Of a stretch of DNA of 64,000 nt, positions 11,567 to 22,954 are shown piece by piece. Below the pieces are notes generated by a model. It searched no databases. It was not told the origin of the DNA and was given only the letters and a program-made list of their open reading frames with translations. The DNA is taken from positions 31,706,166-31,770,165 of the forward strand of contig NC_092579.1 of assembly GCF_037975245.1 (NCBI RefSeq), in the 5' to 3' direction. Position numbers and translations under genes: made by a program. Numbering within the stretch: the first letter of the stretch is position 1; every line of letters begins with the position of its first letter. Source of the stretch: Apostichopus japonicus. Its lineage: Eukaryota > Echinodermata > Holothuroidea > Aspidochirotida > Stichopodidae.

Positions 11567-12764
11567 GTAAAGAATTAGCTGGACTTGGTCCAACGTGGTC
11601 GGATTGCTTGTAAAACTTAGCAGTGTGAGGCCAAATGTTCTCTGGTTATATTACAGTTTGTTCATTCTCCTCCATTTCAGAATATTTTCGAGACCTGTGA
11701 AATTTACAGAGTTTTCCTTTTTTAAGCTGTTTTCTAAAGAGCCGGGAATGGGGTAAGGGGGTTGAGGGATGAAAATGGACAAGATTAGTCAACTCCAAAC
11801 ACAAAGTAAATGGTATGGATTGAGTTAATCTTTGTTATGACCCTCTCCTCTGAGAAAAGTTATCTGAAATTTTCAAACTGTTTCCAAACAATATAATCAA
11901 TTTGGAATTTTTATTGTCTTGGGAATGATTGTATCTCCTAGCCTACACGGAACTTGATTTTGCCATTAGCGTAGTCTACTTCTGTATCAATATGTAGTCA
12001 TTACACTCTTCTAACTCTCTCCACCTCTGAAGATTCTGCTTCTGTACAAACTTTTGTTTGCTTTTCTCCGAGTCAAACTAGGCTCTGAGTAACAGCAGAA
12101 AGTCACCTGCAATAGCAAAGCCTGCTCCATGAAACGAAAAGAACAGCGGTTGAAGAAGTATGTTTGACTGGAATAATTGCTAGTCTTGATGCGACTTGCC
12201 GACTCCAAATCGGATTTATGGATTTAGATGAAGGCATAGTAGGGAGATGTTTGCTTTCTAACATGTATGGGCACTAATAATGTTGACATTCATCGATAAA
12301 ATTCCCATAATATTCTTTTTGATGTCTGACCCCAAGGGCAAGGTTACCCACCTGGGAGATGTGTTTCATTATTGACCTTGGAATCCAGGGTCTTTTGGCT
12401 ACTGTAAATCCTTAGAAAAGCTACCAGTTGAAACTGTGGGAAAAATCTCACTTAGAGATCTTTTATGAAAGTCATAATTGAGTTTTCTATTTGTTTGTCT
12501 TGAAGGTTCAGCAACACACTTTACTAGTGGGTTGGGATTACAAGTGGTGGGGGAAGTGGGGGGTGTTGATGGGCAGGAATGGGAGTACTTGGTCCTCTCT
12601 TCTCCCTGCAGCATCAAGAGCTGGTTGTCTGGGTTTTGTCAACCTACAATTTTATCAATCGGTGTGTGTGTGGTTTTTTTTGTCGAGTCTGGGTAACAAA
12701 TAATGGTCGTTACAAAGCGGATTATCTGCTTTCTAATAAAGCCACCCTTACCTTACACAAATAT
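11567..12764. other. Adducin intron
   Basis: No exon is evident. Just past the donor, another frame reads KELAGLGPT, which resembles the adducin residues expected next (VRTLASAGGPDN). Either the donor is used and a short exon is missing, or a second one-base error lies at the donor. Confidence 0.45.
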
Positions 12765-13190
12765 ATTCGATAAGTATTCAAAAAGTATTCAAAGATTTCC
12801 TCAGTATTCAGAAAATTTACCATATAACACACAGTACAAAATAAGTATTCCAATACTAATATGAATAACTATAAGCCTTCCTCAGAGCCAAAATATGTAA
12901 ATGAGTGAAGTATTCGAATACCTGTTAGGTATTCAAATAGGTATTCAAATAGGTATTCGAATAGGTATTCGAGTAGATTTGGAATAGCTATTTGAATACT
13001 TAGCTCATTTACATATAAGTATTCGCTCATTTAAATAATTTGGCTCTGACGAATACTTATAGTTACTCGAATACTTATTCGCTAGTATTCGAATACTTGT
13101 ATGCTAATTAGTTATTTTATGAAGGCTTAACAGGTTTCTGAATACTTACTCAAATACTTATTGAATACTTGTATGCTAATCAGTTCCAAG
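12765..13190. repeat. Foldback-like array of AAGTATTCGAATACTT modules
   Basis: Dozens of copies of AGTATTC or GAATACT, often joined as the palindrome AAGTATTCGAATACTT, are arranged as an inverted repeat. The left-arm words AACTATAAG, TCAGAGCCAAA and TAAATGAG reappear reverse-complemented in the right arm (12868-12910 against about 12999-13072). A 22-bp direct repeat (GAATACTTGTATGCTAAT plus YAGTT) occurs near 13088 and 13164. The architecture resembles the foldback elements at 50.1 and 61.8 kb, but I could not define termini or a target duplication. Confidence 0.7.
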
Positions 13191-14196
13191 TAAGGAGAGT
13201 TAGGAATTTGGCCAGCTTGTTGTCCTAGTTATTGATTAAAACTCTCCAAACAAATAATGAGAATAACCAGAATTCTGAAGTCTCCTTTTTTATGCAACAA
13301 CTATAAAATTACAAAACAAAACAAAAATAAAATACAGCTTCTTCAATTTCATGTATCTTTCTTGTAGCATTCATGCACTTGTATGCAAACCGTTTGTTCA
13401 TCTCTTGTGGCTGTGGCTCTGTCCACTGGTTTCTGCCACACGTACTGTGAATGTACTCTGAACATAAAACAAATAGAAATAATTAATAATGATAGGGCAC
13501 AAATATACATTGGCACAATAACCACCCACCAGAAACGGAAAATATAATATATAATATTCAGTGCATAATGGACGTCGCAACGCGAGGGAGAGATGGGTGG
13601 CTTTAGACCCCACTTTTTTTGCAAGCAAGCATGTTTACACATGTCTTACAACATGTCACAAAGTTTATATATAACCTTACTAGCCCTCCCCCCCTGTAAT
13701 AATTATTAAAATGATAAAAAATTTGGCCATTGCATATAACCACATATGAAAAACAGAAATGTAATCACATTAAACCCTGCATGCCCAACACTCAAATGTT
13801 TTGCATTTTTATAACGCTATTTCAATGGTAAGTAAAATCTCTGTAGTACGGTAAGAGAAACGTCAGACTTGAACGTGAAGTTTGACTAGGTAAAACTAGG
13901 AAACTAATCCAAGTACTGAATGTCCAAATAATTACCAAACATAGGTATTGCCCCATGCACCCATAAGAATAAGCTTAACTGTAGTAACCTTATAAGTTTA
14001 GGCCTAAACAAGAAATATTCTACACATGTAGCCTTGTCTTATTTTAATTTGATTATTAATTTTATTAACTGCAAATATGCTGTTTATCGTTGCACAAGAC
14101 AGGATAAAATTAGAAGTTGATCTTGGTTATTGTGCCACTGTCAGAAAGTTTCATATGATTACACATAGAAATGAAACAGAAAAAAGGTCAACATAC
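13191..14196. other. Intronic DNA, no supported feature
   Basis: Nothing beyond A/T-rich sequence and a short C-run near 13688. Within the adducin intron on the plus strand and downstream of the minus-strand exon at 14197. Confidence 0.35.
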
Positions 14197-14416
14197 CACT
14201 TATTTTGATGATTTTTCTAGAATACGGCCGCTTTCCTCTCCACTTTATCAAGCAGACTGCATTTTCAGTTGCATTTTCTTTGTCCATCACCGACTCTGTA
14301 CTAACTTGTTGATCTTTCATCCAATAAATAACACATTTTTTAGGCTTGGTCTTCTTCGATGGGTCAACAATATTTTCCATATTCTTGGATAACTGCAGCA
14401 AGTTCTGAACATCCAT
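14197..14416 (-). CDS. First coding exon, BEN/DUF4806-protein-like N-terminus (tentative)
   Basis: On the minus strand an ATG at 14416 opens 73 codons plus one base, ending at a consensus donor (GTATGT from 14196). The C-terminal half reads KKCVIYWMKDQQVS, then a short linker, then AVCLIKWRGKRPYSRKIIKI. That order of a hydrophobic strand plus YW, then V-x2-KWRGK, then an I-x-KIS end, is what I associate with the small N-terminal domain of many cnidarian and echinoderm BEN-domain or DUF4806 proteins. It sits inside an adducin intron on the opposite strand. Downstream exons should lie to the left; I found none I trust. Confidence 0.4.
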
Positions 14417-15668
14417 TATTGGATATTTAGGCCTAGGCCTATCGCTGTGGGATAAAATTTATTTTCTTCCAAGTTTCAGTCTAATGTTAATAAAGTTCAG
14501 TCGGGCTGCAAGGACTGGAACAAATTTAGTCCGACTCAAAAACTGAAACATTTATTTCTGCGAACTCAAATTCAATCTGCTAATAAAAGTTGAATAAAAT
14601 TCAAGAGGAATAAATATCTGTTCAAAAGGGAGTATTAAGCACAGAATACTAAAACAGTAAGTCTATGAATATGATCGATGAGATTTTGGAAAGGCTTCAG
14701 TTTTCAATCCTCCGCGGTATATTCAAATACTGCCGTGCCTGTGCACTTCACCTTGGCCAGAAAGCGTATTATAAATACTAATGTGATGACACTAACATCA
14801 TGAAAGGAAAGCTGGGATGCTCCTGAGGGTCTTTGTAAGTTTGATGAGCTCAGCTTGTGCCCGCAGGCGTCCACAGGATTCTGTATCAAATCGTTTGGAG
14901 AAGAGGCTTATAAACACAAACATCCGTTTTCCTGATAGTGTTACAATGCTTCTATTGTACCTCATACATATTGTACATAATGCTTTTGCCTGTTTGCTAT
15001 CAAGGTGCTTTGCAGAATCCAGGCATTGGTTATATCCACCATAGAGAAGTTGACATCTTTTTGTTCATTAAAGAGCAAATAATCAAATAGCCAAGTTTGG
15101 TCCAGTTTTGTTGACAGACAAAACAATTTTGTTGGATAGGAACAAATAAAGTATTATTGCCCAGACAGACAGTTGGCTCAAATATTTGCCTGTTGAAGGA
15201 GAAGTGCATTTCTGTGCTTGTTCTGTAATGGCAGTATTTAGCTCTTTTGTCCCTTGACAGAGAGATGGAAGACAAAATGCTTCAATTGAGAAGGATTCAA
15301 AGGTTTCATCAAAAGGACGAAATTTCAAACCAGATTTAAGCTAAAAACGACTCTTTAGTGGGTCTTGTATTTTTGAAGCATAAATGCCAAACGGATGGTT
15401 TCTTCGGCAAATCATGTACGATTTTGTCGTCCTCTTATATGAAATTGTTGAGTTTCATTCTTCGGATGGCATATACAAGATGACAAATATAAGAATCTCC
15501 TTAGTAGTGTTAGGACCAGCAGAGCAAAGTCGGCAACGAGAAACGACAAAGGAGGAATAAGAGAGATTAAAAGAGTCGCTCGTAAGACTTGTGTTCGATA
15601 ATGTAGCAACAAACTGCATTCAAACGCTTTACCGTATGCTAATTATTCGTGACATATACATGCCGTAG
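14417..15668. other. Adducin intron, no supported exon
   Basis: The roughly 7 residues expected in adducin between CEIQ and the exon at 15669 are not found here as a convincing mini-exon. Confidence 0.35.
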
Positions 15669-15820
15669 GCCTGGATAATGTCATCCACCTACCGGATGAA
15701 GTCAGAGACAAGGTCGGCGAAGCAACTGCCAAGGACGCAGGTGGGGTCAGTGAGACAGGACACAAACTGAAGGTCGGTAAACTGGAGTTTGAAGCCATGA
15801 TGAGACATTTGGACAATATG
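15669..15820 (+). CDS. Adducin exon, end of head domain
   Basis: A TAG acceptor is followed by two bases and then LDNVIHLPDEV, and the exon closes with KLEFEAMMRHLDNM before a GTAAGA donor. Adducins carry PDNLVLLNPE and EFEALMRMLDNLG at these positions, with an intron after LDNLG/LDNM. The exon enters in phase 1 while the preceding exon exits in phase 0, and about 7 residues are missing relative to vertebrate adducin. A short exon of 3n+1 bases or a sequence error must therefore lie between them. Between the conserved ends is a variable charged linker (VRDKVGEATAKDAGGVSE), as in other adducins. Confidence 0.85.
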
Positions 15821-16187
15821 GTAAGATTTCAAAATGCAAAAATTCCAACTCACTTGGCCTGCAACGTCTGTGCAGCAGACCAACTAGCCTTATTTGCATT
15901 TAAAGATCTGGGCAAACATAGCTAGCATTTACTATGCTAATTGCCAACCGATGGCGTCGCTAGTTAACGTATGAGGTTTTTGATCATATGTGTACCAAGC
16001 TAATACGCTTTATTAAGTGAGATAATTCAGTGAGAAGTGAGTTGTAGGAAGTCAGTGTGGATAAGCAGGTAGCTTCGTTCAGTCAAAGTAAACAGCTGTG
16101 ACGTATCAGGATGGTTGGATACACCATTCGATTTGATTTGTGTCTTACTTGAAACTCTAATTGTTACAGCTTGATACTCTCTTAGAT

Positions 16188-16189
<2 letters not shown>

Positions 16190-16265
<76 letters not shown>

Positions 16266-16266
16266 T
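16190..16266. repeat. TA microsatellite
   Basis: About 35 TA dinucleotides with one GTA interruption, in the intron between two adducin exons. Confidence 0.95.
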
Positions 16267-16676
16267 ATAGTATTGGCAAGCTCTTGACTTAATAATCAGA
16301 ATGGTTTCATACGCTATTGAACATAATCGATACTTTATCGGTTTGGGGAACTTCATGAAGCTCCCCCATGTGATCTGTTGCACACCCCACCCATTTTGAA
16401 ACTATTTTCAAGATCACCTGCATCCAAAATTGTGCAATATTTCATGGAAATGGCATAGAAACGGAATGTTCCAATTAGTTTGTCCTGAATGCACCAAAGA
16501 CAGCGAATGTGTGAGATTTTCAAAGAGATACTTGTGGAAGACTTGATATGTAATCATTTCATAAGTAAAACAGCAAAGATGGAGGAATGTTGTGCTGCTG
16601 ATGTTAGATGTAAGAGTGACTTAGATCTGCAACCAGCACAAAAATTTGATCACAGGAACTTTTTAATTTGTTACAG

Positions 16677-16982
16677 GGTTACATAACAGGCAACGTGTAC
16701 GGCCAGCCGTTTGTGAGACACGAACTGAAGCCCAAGAGCGACGTCGCCTACCCAGCCGCCTCCACCAACTTCATCTACATCTACGACAACAAATTTGAGA
16801 AGAGCAGATACGAGTCACCGATCAAGATGTTGAACAGGAGGCAGGCAGAGGAGAAGACGAAATGGCTGAACACGCCAAACACATACTCCAAGGTGAAGGT
16901 AGCCCAAGAGTACGCCAACTGGGGAGAGGAAGGGGAAGACGAGGGCTACAAGACAAAGATACACCTGAGTAGTAGTGACATG
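16677..16982 (+). CDS. Adducin exon, neck region
   Basis: A CAG acceptor precedes GYITGNVYGQPFVRHELKPK and then SDVAYPA, a linker, QAEEKTKWLNTPNTYSKVKV and an acidic tail EEGEDEGYKTK. Vertebrate adducins read [46 protein letters not shown] and then TK at the end of this exon, so identity is clear. The neck mediates oligomerisation and supports actin capping by the tail. The 3' edge is uncertain. The frame continues to a TAA at 16983, the known exon end after TK is followed by ATACAC rather than GT, and the usable GT donors nearby (after 16971 or 16981) give different phases. Confidence 0.88.
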
Positions 16983-17407
16983 TAATTGGTGGTAGGCACA
17001 TCATCTGTTTGACAGAATCACCCGACACAATCCTTAATTTTGGGCAATTTGGGGACTTTGACAATTCAAGACATCAAAGAGGCACTTGCCAAGGTGATGA
17101 AAATGTTTTGATTTTAGCACTTTCCAGAAACAAAAAATATAAATCTAAAATGTCCTACAGATGGAATTATCAGAAGTTAGTCATCCTTTGTTTGTTTGCT
17201 ATTTATTTAGCAAATGTTTGATCTTTTCAGAGGGAGAACAAGGATAGAAGGGTTGTTGGGGGGAGGGGGAGGCGGGATTGTCACCATTCTGGACAATGTT
17301 AGTCATCCTTTGATTGGCTGAATAAATATCTATCTATAAATATCTATCTAATGTGATCCGGGGCGGTGATTTGTTTCAAATATTGATGGGGTACATTTGC
17401 TTGGGTG

Positions 17408-18091
17408 CAGGTGCGTAGCAACTTTCATCCCCCAAATTGTTCTCGCGCTTTGTGATATTTTGTATATTACTAACTAAGCGGAGCGCCACCATCGGTTGGC
17501 AAGCAGCGTACAAGAAAATTTCTGGTTTTGATAGCCCCCAGATCACCGAAAATGGCACTTCTCAGGCTTGAAAATGACCAACCAGATGTACACTTTTGCC
17601 TGAGAACCAAGTTTTTTCCAAATAGTTTTTTTTTCCATCCATTACCTATTTTAAGATTGACACCAGTCACACATCATGTTGGACCTCATTGCATCTCCTG
17701 TGGATCATTGCTTTTGTAGGTAATACTACGTAACGGCCCAAAATACCCGTCAGCCCCACTTTTCAAGGTTTTAAAGCCCATTATTTGTTTAGAATTTGAA
17801 TAAAAAATTCACTTCAAACATGCCCATAATGTTGCACAAAATATCATCTATGGACAACCAATATATAGAAAAAAAACCTTCAACCCCTAACAGACCTGTC
17901 AAAATTGCACGAGTAGAGGGAAGTATGATGAAGAATGTTGGTCAGGGAAGTTTCGAAAATTCAGACACAGTTAATGATATTAAAACCTCTTATAACAGCT
18001 ACTATAAAACTTCCATATCATAAAAAAAAAATACAAAAAAAAAATTGAGGGGGGGAGCGGTCTCCCCCTTCGCCCCCTGGCTACGCTCCTG
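17408..18091. mobile_element. hAT-like MITE or decayed relative
   Basis: The ends are CAGGTGCGTAGC and its near complement GCTACGCTCCTG. Near the left end (about 17474) is the word CTAAGCGGAGCGCCACC, which also occurs in the elements at 45878 and 46714. No matching 8-bp flanks were found, so the boundaries are tentative. It lies in an adducin intron and encodes nothing. Confidence 0.55.
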
Positions 18092-18164
18092 CGGTTAGAA
18101 ATCTTGTAGGAAACAGGCCAAATGGAAACCCAGTAACTCTTCTCTCTGGTTACATTTTTCACAG

Positions 18165-18266
18165 TGGGTAGGTGACAAGGACCCCAAGAGTGGTGATGCA
18201 GGCGCTATCACCGATCCACAACAGTTTGCAAGACAGGGACAAGGTCATAAGGAGTACAAGAAGAAG
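18165..18266 (+). CDS. Adducin exon, neck/tail junction
   Basis: After a CACAG acceptor come exactly 34 codons in phase 0. They begin W-V-G-D-K-D and end DPQQFARQGQGHKEYKKK before a GTTAAA donor. The match is the vertebrate run beginning W-T/M-K, then (D/N)PNQFVPLNTNPKEV, ending before the residues NKIREQN, whose exon is next at 19117. The exit phase matches the next exon's entry. The upstream junction is less clear because the preceding exon offers no phase-0 donor. Confidence 0.8.
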
Positions 18267-19116
18267 GTTAAACTGTACGTTGATGACGTTATACACTGTT
18301 ATTTCTAATTGATTGTTTTATTTTTGTTATTTGTCACCACTTTCTCCTTCCTCTCACTTCTTTCCCATTTTTTCGCCTTTCCCCTAATTCGGTCTTCCGA
18401 GGAGTGAATGATGTATCTGGTATGTTATAGAAAAAGTGGTAAAAAAAAAAGATAATGTAAAAGTGTATCAGTGGGTGTTGCCCTGGATTCGTTGAAGCGG
18501 ACTCCGCACGTAGGTAGGGTTCTCCCCTTGGAGGGAGCGGACTCCCCATTTAGGGAGCCATTTCCACATGTAGGGAGGGTTCACCCAAGAAAGTTTTTTA
18601 AGATGTGGTATTTACTACTTTTGTATTTTTATGGTAGGTTGAAGCGGGTGGGTGTATATTTCCTCACGCCCCCGACCCCCTTCCCACCCAGGATCATTTT
18701 ACACACAGCAGACCCTTAGCCAGCCTCAAAAATTTGCTGTGAGAACTTTAAACATTCTTAAATCTCTCCTCCTTAGTATCACTCTTCAATGTCCTCTTAG
18801 TGTTATGTTATGTGTCTTCTTAGTGCTATGTTATGTGTTCTGTCATTCTGACATCTTTGATAGATGTCCCAAAGAGTGTCTGCCGGTGAAGTTTCCGTAA
18901 CCATATTACCCAGAAATGAAAATTTGATGAGGTCACACCTGCATCCAACAGAACGAGGCATTTAGCACTCATGCCACATGCTCCTTGCAGCTGGTGCCAG
19001 GACCGCGGTGGCAAAAGGCATGAATTTTTAATGCCTCATCCTTAATGGCAGAGAGACTATGAATAGAAGTGTTATAATGTTACCAACGAGGATGTTGTCT
19101 ACTCTTTGAATTTCAG
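18267..19116. other. Adducin intron
   Basis: Contains repeated GTAGGGAGGGTT-like words at 18505-18585 and no coding signal. Confidence 0.4.
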
Positions 19117-19209
19117 ATTAGGCAAGAGCGTTTTGGGGATAAGACACACCCTGGACCCATCTCTGAAGTTCTGGCAGGTATAACTTATGGAGATGCTTGC
19201 AGAACACAG
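19117..19209 (+). CDS. Adducin exon, tail start (IRQ..ISEVLAG)
   Basis: A CAG acceptor is followed by 31 codons in phase 0 and a CAG/GTGCGT donor. The peptide IRQERFGDKTHPGPISEVLAG matches vertebrate adducin IREQNLQDIKTAGPQSQVLCG, with the conserved GP and the (L/V)xG end. It joins in phase with the KEYKKK end of the 18165 exon. The last ten residues (ITYGDACRTQ) are divergent. I could not find the following adducin segment (the GPNPF region) or the C-terminal lysine-rich MARCKS-like domain anywhere downstream. If the donor is not used, the reading ends at a stop about 60 bases further. Confidence 0.85.
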
Positions 19210-22200
19210 GTGCGTTGGAATTTTCCTTGTCTCTGGCCCCCCTACCTTCCATTCTTCTCCCCACCCCCCACCCCCTCTGCATTTATCTATTAAGTCCACA
19301 TTCTTAAAGGATATCTCTTGTTTTAGATTATGAAGAGCAGAGCCACCCACCTATTTCTGTTTATAGATTGTTTATGATTTGCATACTAGTATAAAGTATA
19401 CCGACTAAGTTCAGTAGTATGTCAGCTGATAAGGCTTTTTGTTTCATGGACAAGACCGTAATAAGTTGGTGTAGGGTTATATAGCAGTTGTACGGGTATG
19501 CTACTGTAGACAAGGACAGAATAAAGCGCCCTCGCTACCTGTTGTGTTCTAACACGTCTCATACCAGCACAACAGTGTCCTGTTTCATTGAAGCTTTTAC
19601 ACTGGTTCGAGAGTAAACCACTTGTATCAGCCCGATGACCCTCTAATAATATTGTAAACATTGATCAAGATCTAATAATATGGTAAAGTTTGATCAAGGT
19701 ACCAGTTTACTTAAGAATAGAAAGTCTTTTTTTTTCTGTCTGTAGTTAGGTAATAGCTTGGCTGGCCTATCCCCCAATCCCAACACTTATTTTTATGTTA
19801 TTTGATTAAGCATTATCTTGACCGCACCTACCAATGGGCTGCCAAAGACTTAAGTATCCTTGCTTAGAAAAATTGTAAAAATCTTCATCATTAATCCAAA
19901 ACAAGCACTAAGTAATAGAAAGAGAGAAAATAAAAGGAAGGGGGGGGGGCAATTTTGTTTTATCAATGTGCCTGGTGTGACAGTCGTTAGGATACGATTC
20001 ATGTGTACTTATTAAAGTGTGGTGAAAATGACGGATGGTCTCCACATTCCTGCCGTTAGGTTCTATGTAAGTAATATCAGTGAATGTACCACAAGAAAGT
20101 ACATGAGCTACAGGGAAAAGTTGAGATATTAGCCCTCCTCCCACCACCCCTGCACTCCACCCAGTAAAATGTGTGAGTAAATTGACACTGAAGCTAGTAA
20201 TTGGACATGCCACTGGAGTTGCACTTCATGTTAAAATCAATAGGTTGAACAAACTTCCATTGATAAGATCGAATTAATTGATCAATCTCAACTTACTGAA
20301 GCCAGCTTACTCGGAAACAAATATCTTTCAGTTATGGCTTGTTTTGATATTCTTCATTAATGATTACACAAAGTGATTGGTTTTAAGTGTAGAAATCATG
20401 TCACCTTTTATGTGAGTCATAAATCAATGCTTTGCTTTACTTTTGTTGGTGAACTCGGTTTGATCAGTGCTGTTCTACCCAACCTCTACCCCCACCTATC
20501 CCCACCCCCCAAATTGCAGTTGTTTTCGGATTGGTTTGACTAGACACATGTTTGAAAGACTTGCCTGCAGCTTTTGTTTACTTTTCAATTGAGTGTTTTG
20601 TTTTGAATTTATTTTTGAAGTGATATTGTTTTCGTAAGCTTCACTTTCACCCTTTTTTGCATGAAAAAATGTTTTTATGGTAATGTGTGTATCTTTGCTG
20701 AACATCAGAAAGAAAAAAAATACAAGAAGATAATTTCATAATGAAACTATAGTTTAGAGAATTAATACCCAAGAGATTCTCAAAGAATATTATTTTAGAT
20801 TTGCCAGATTTTCTGAAAGCATCGGTTCTGATCCTGCCAGACTCTATGTTTATTGTTCAGTTAAAGTAGCATTCAGCTTGAAAAATCTCAATAAAACACC
20901 AAACCATGTATTCCATATCAAATACGAACATAATCGATGTGCAAATGATAGAAATTACACAAAGAGGAAGTTTTAACCTCCGACTATGTCCATATTAGCT
21001 GTTAGCGTTAGTCTTTACCATGTTTTTACTGTTTCTAGTTTTAGTGTTCGACTAACAAACAGTTTAAAACAAAAAAAATTTGGAAAAAAGTGCTCCTTTA
21101 ATCTAAATTGCCTGCATGGAATATAGCTCCACTTTTAGTCAAATTACAGTAGTGCATGTCACCTTTAAACCCTGTCATTCTTCAATCTCCTTAAACTAGA
21201 TCCCCCAAAATTGCTTGACTTTCTCTCCAAACTACGATGTTGCCTCGACCAAAAAGAGGGGAGAAAGGAGAAACTGTTTTCTTTCTTAATTCAGCCATCT
21301 TTTTGGGCATTTGCTACAATGATGTGATTTTGCTGTGACGTTGTCACAACTTGTCACAACGTGTCACAAGTCTGTATTTACTCTGTCGTTGTCGTTGATG
21401 TTGTTGCAAGTTTTGGTTTCCTTCCCCACTCGGTCGACCAGGATGCGCCACTGTCGGATTCTCGTGACAGTATGTAACCAGGCCAACAGGAATAGGAAAT
21501 AAATTTAATAACAAAACAAGGACAATAGCGCATCTTGGGAATAAAAGCAACCGAAATATCATCATTTTGTCACGGTGGATTTATATTGCAGACTTGAGGT
21601 TTCTGTATTATCTATGAGGACATTATTAGAACAAACATCAGTAGCAACTGAAGTTCTCTCTCACCCTGTTTACTTCATCCATTTTCATTTTTCTTGGTGG
21701 TGAAGGGTGATGGGTGTGGGGAAGTGGGGGGTTAAATGCCACCCTGAATATTTAAAATATGCAAAATTCTTAAAACCACAGAAAGATCAAATGTAAGAGA
21801 GGATCAAGATGTCTTACTTGACTTTTCATATAGCAGAAGGGACAGAGGTGATCAGGCTAATTAGCCATGTGAAGTTGCACCTCTTTGGGCGTGGGTCGGA
21901 GGGGGAGAAATACACCAAGGGTTTCGTACAGAAATATTGCATAATATTGCCTTCACCTGGTGGTAATTAGAATTGAATGAAAAGTGTAGTACGTTAAATG
22001 CTACTTCACAAAATTGATTGATCTTTTAGCTTTCAATTCAGGCTTCGTCTCTGAAATGCTCTCTCAACCGATTCTCCATTCAGTGATAAAAGGACATCTG
22101 GATTCAACTTTAAGTCTCTGCTTGTTTGTTTGTTTCTGTCCTCTCTAAATATGAAAGTCTCAATATCTGTCCCATCCATGTTTTGCCATGCCAAGCATCA

Positions 22201-22954
22201 TATATTTACAGACTAATTGCACCCATTTCGACAGTGCTGAAGTAAAACTCTTTAAAGTGTTTTTAGGGAACTATCTAGTAGCTACTTGACCCGACTCAAC
22301 TTATTTTCTATGGTATCAATTTTTCTTTAAATCCATTCGGATATGGGTATTTTGAGTTTTTCATACGACGTAAACACAAACAAAAATGTTGGTCATGAAT
22401 AGCACACAGCTCCTCTGTTTTTACTTACATTTCAAAACTGAGTAAATCGGTTGGTTTTATAACTTGCCTCGTAGTTGTGTTCTGATGAATATCCTTCATT
22501 GTTTGTACTTACTTTCATGTGATATTTAGGTATAAAGCCCCATTATGCCTTCCATTATAAACACGAACAAACTGTTCCCTAACCCTAGTTTGGTACCATT
22601 GTGTAGTTAATAAGCAGACAATCTTGTAGGTGCATTGTTTGCCAAATATTTTGGCTGAATCTCAGAGAACGAGCGAGAATAGAAACCTCCAAAACATTAT
22701 TATTCAGACCGTCCAGATGGAATGCATAGTGAGACTTTAACATCAAAGGACAAGATGTACAGTGACCTTTGAGTTAATGTTATATATTCTTTGATGGTAT
22801 GATATTCCTTTTATTACCCTTATATTTCTTACATCATGGTGAAGCGTGTAAAACCTACCTTTATAATCCCCACCGGTTTCATACACAGTGTATCAAAGAC
22901 TGGAACAGTATGAACTATCTTTTTAACTGTTTCCATTCATTTAGAAGATAGTGT
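19210..22954. other. Non-coding stretch, no supported gene
   Basis: I saw no adducin tail exon, no transposon protein and no RNA gene here. Local features are a G-run at about 19940 and three short GTCACAAC direct repeats at 21342-21368. Most is A/T-rich unique-looking DNA. Confidence 0.4.
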
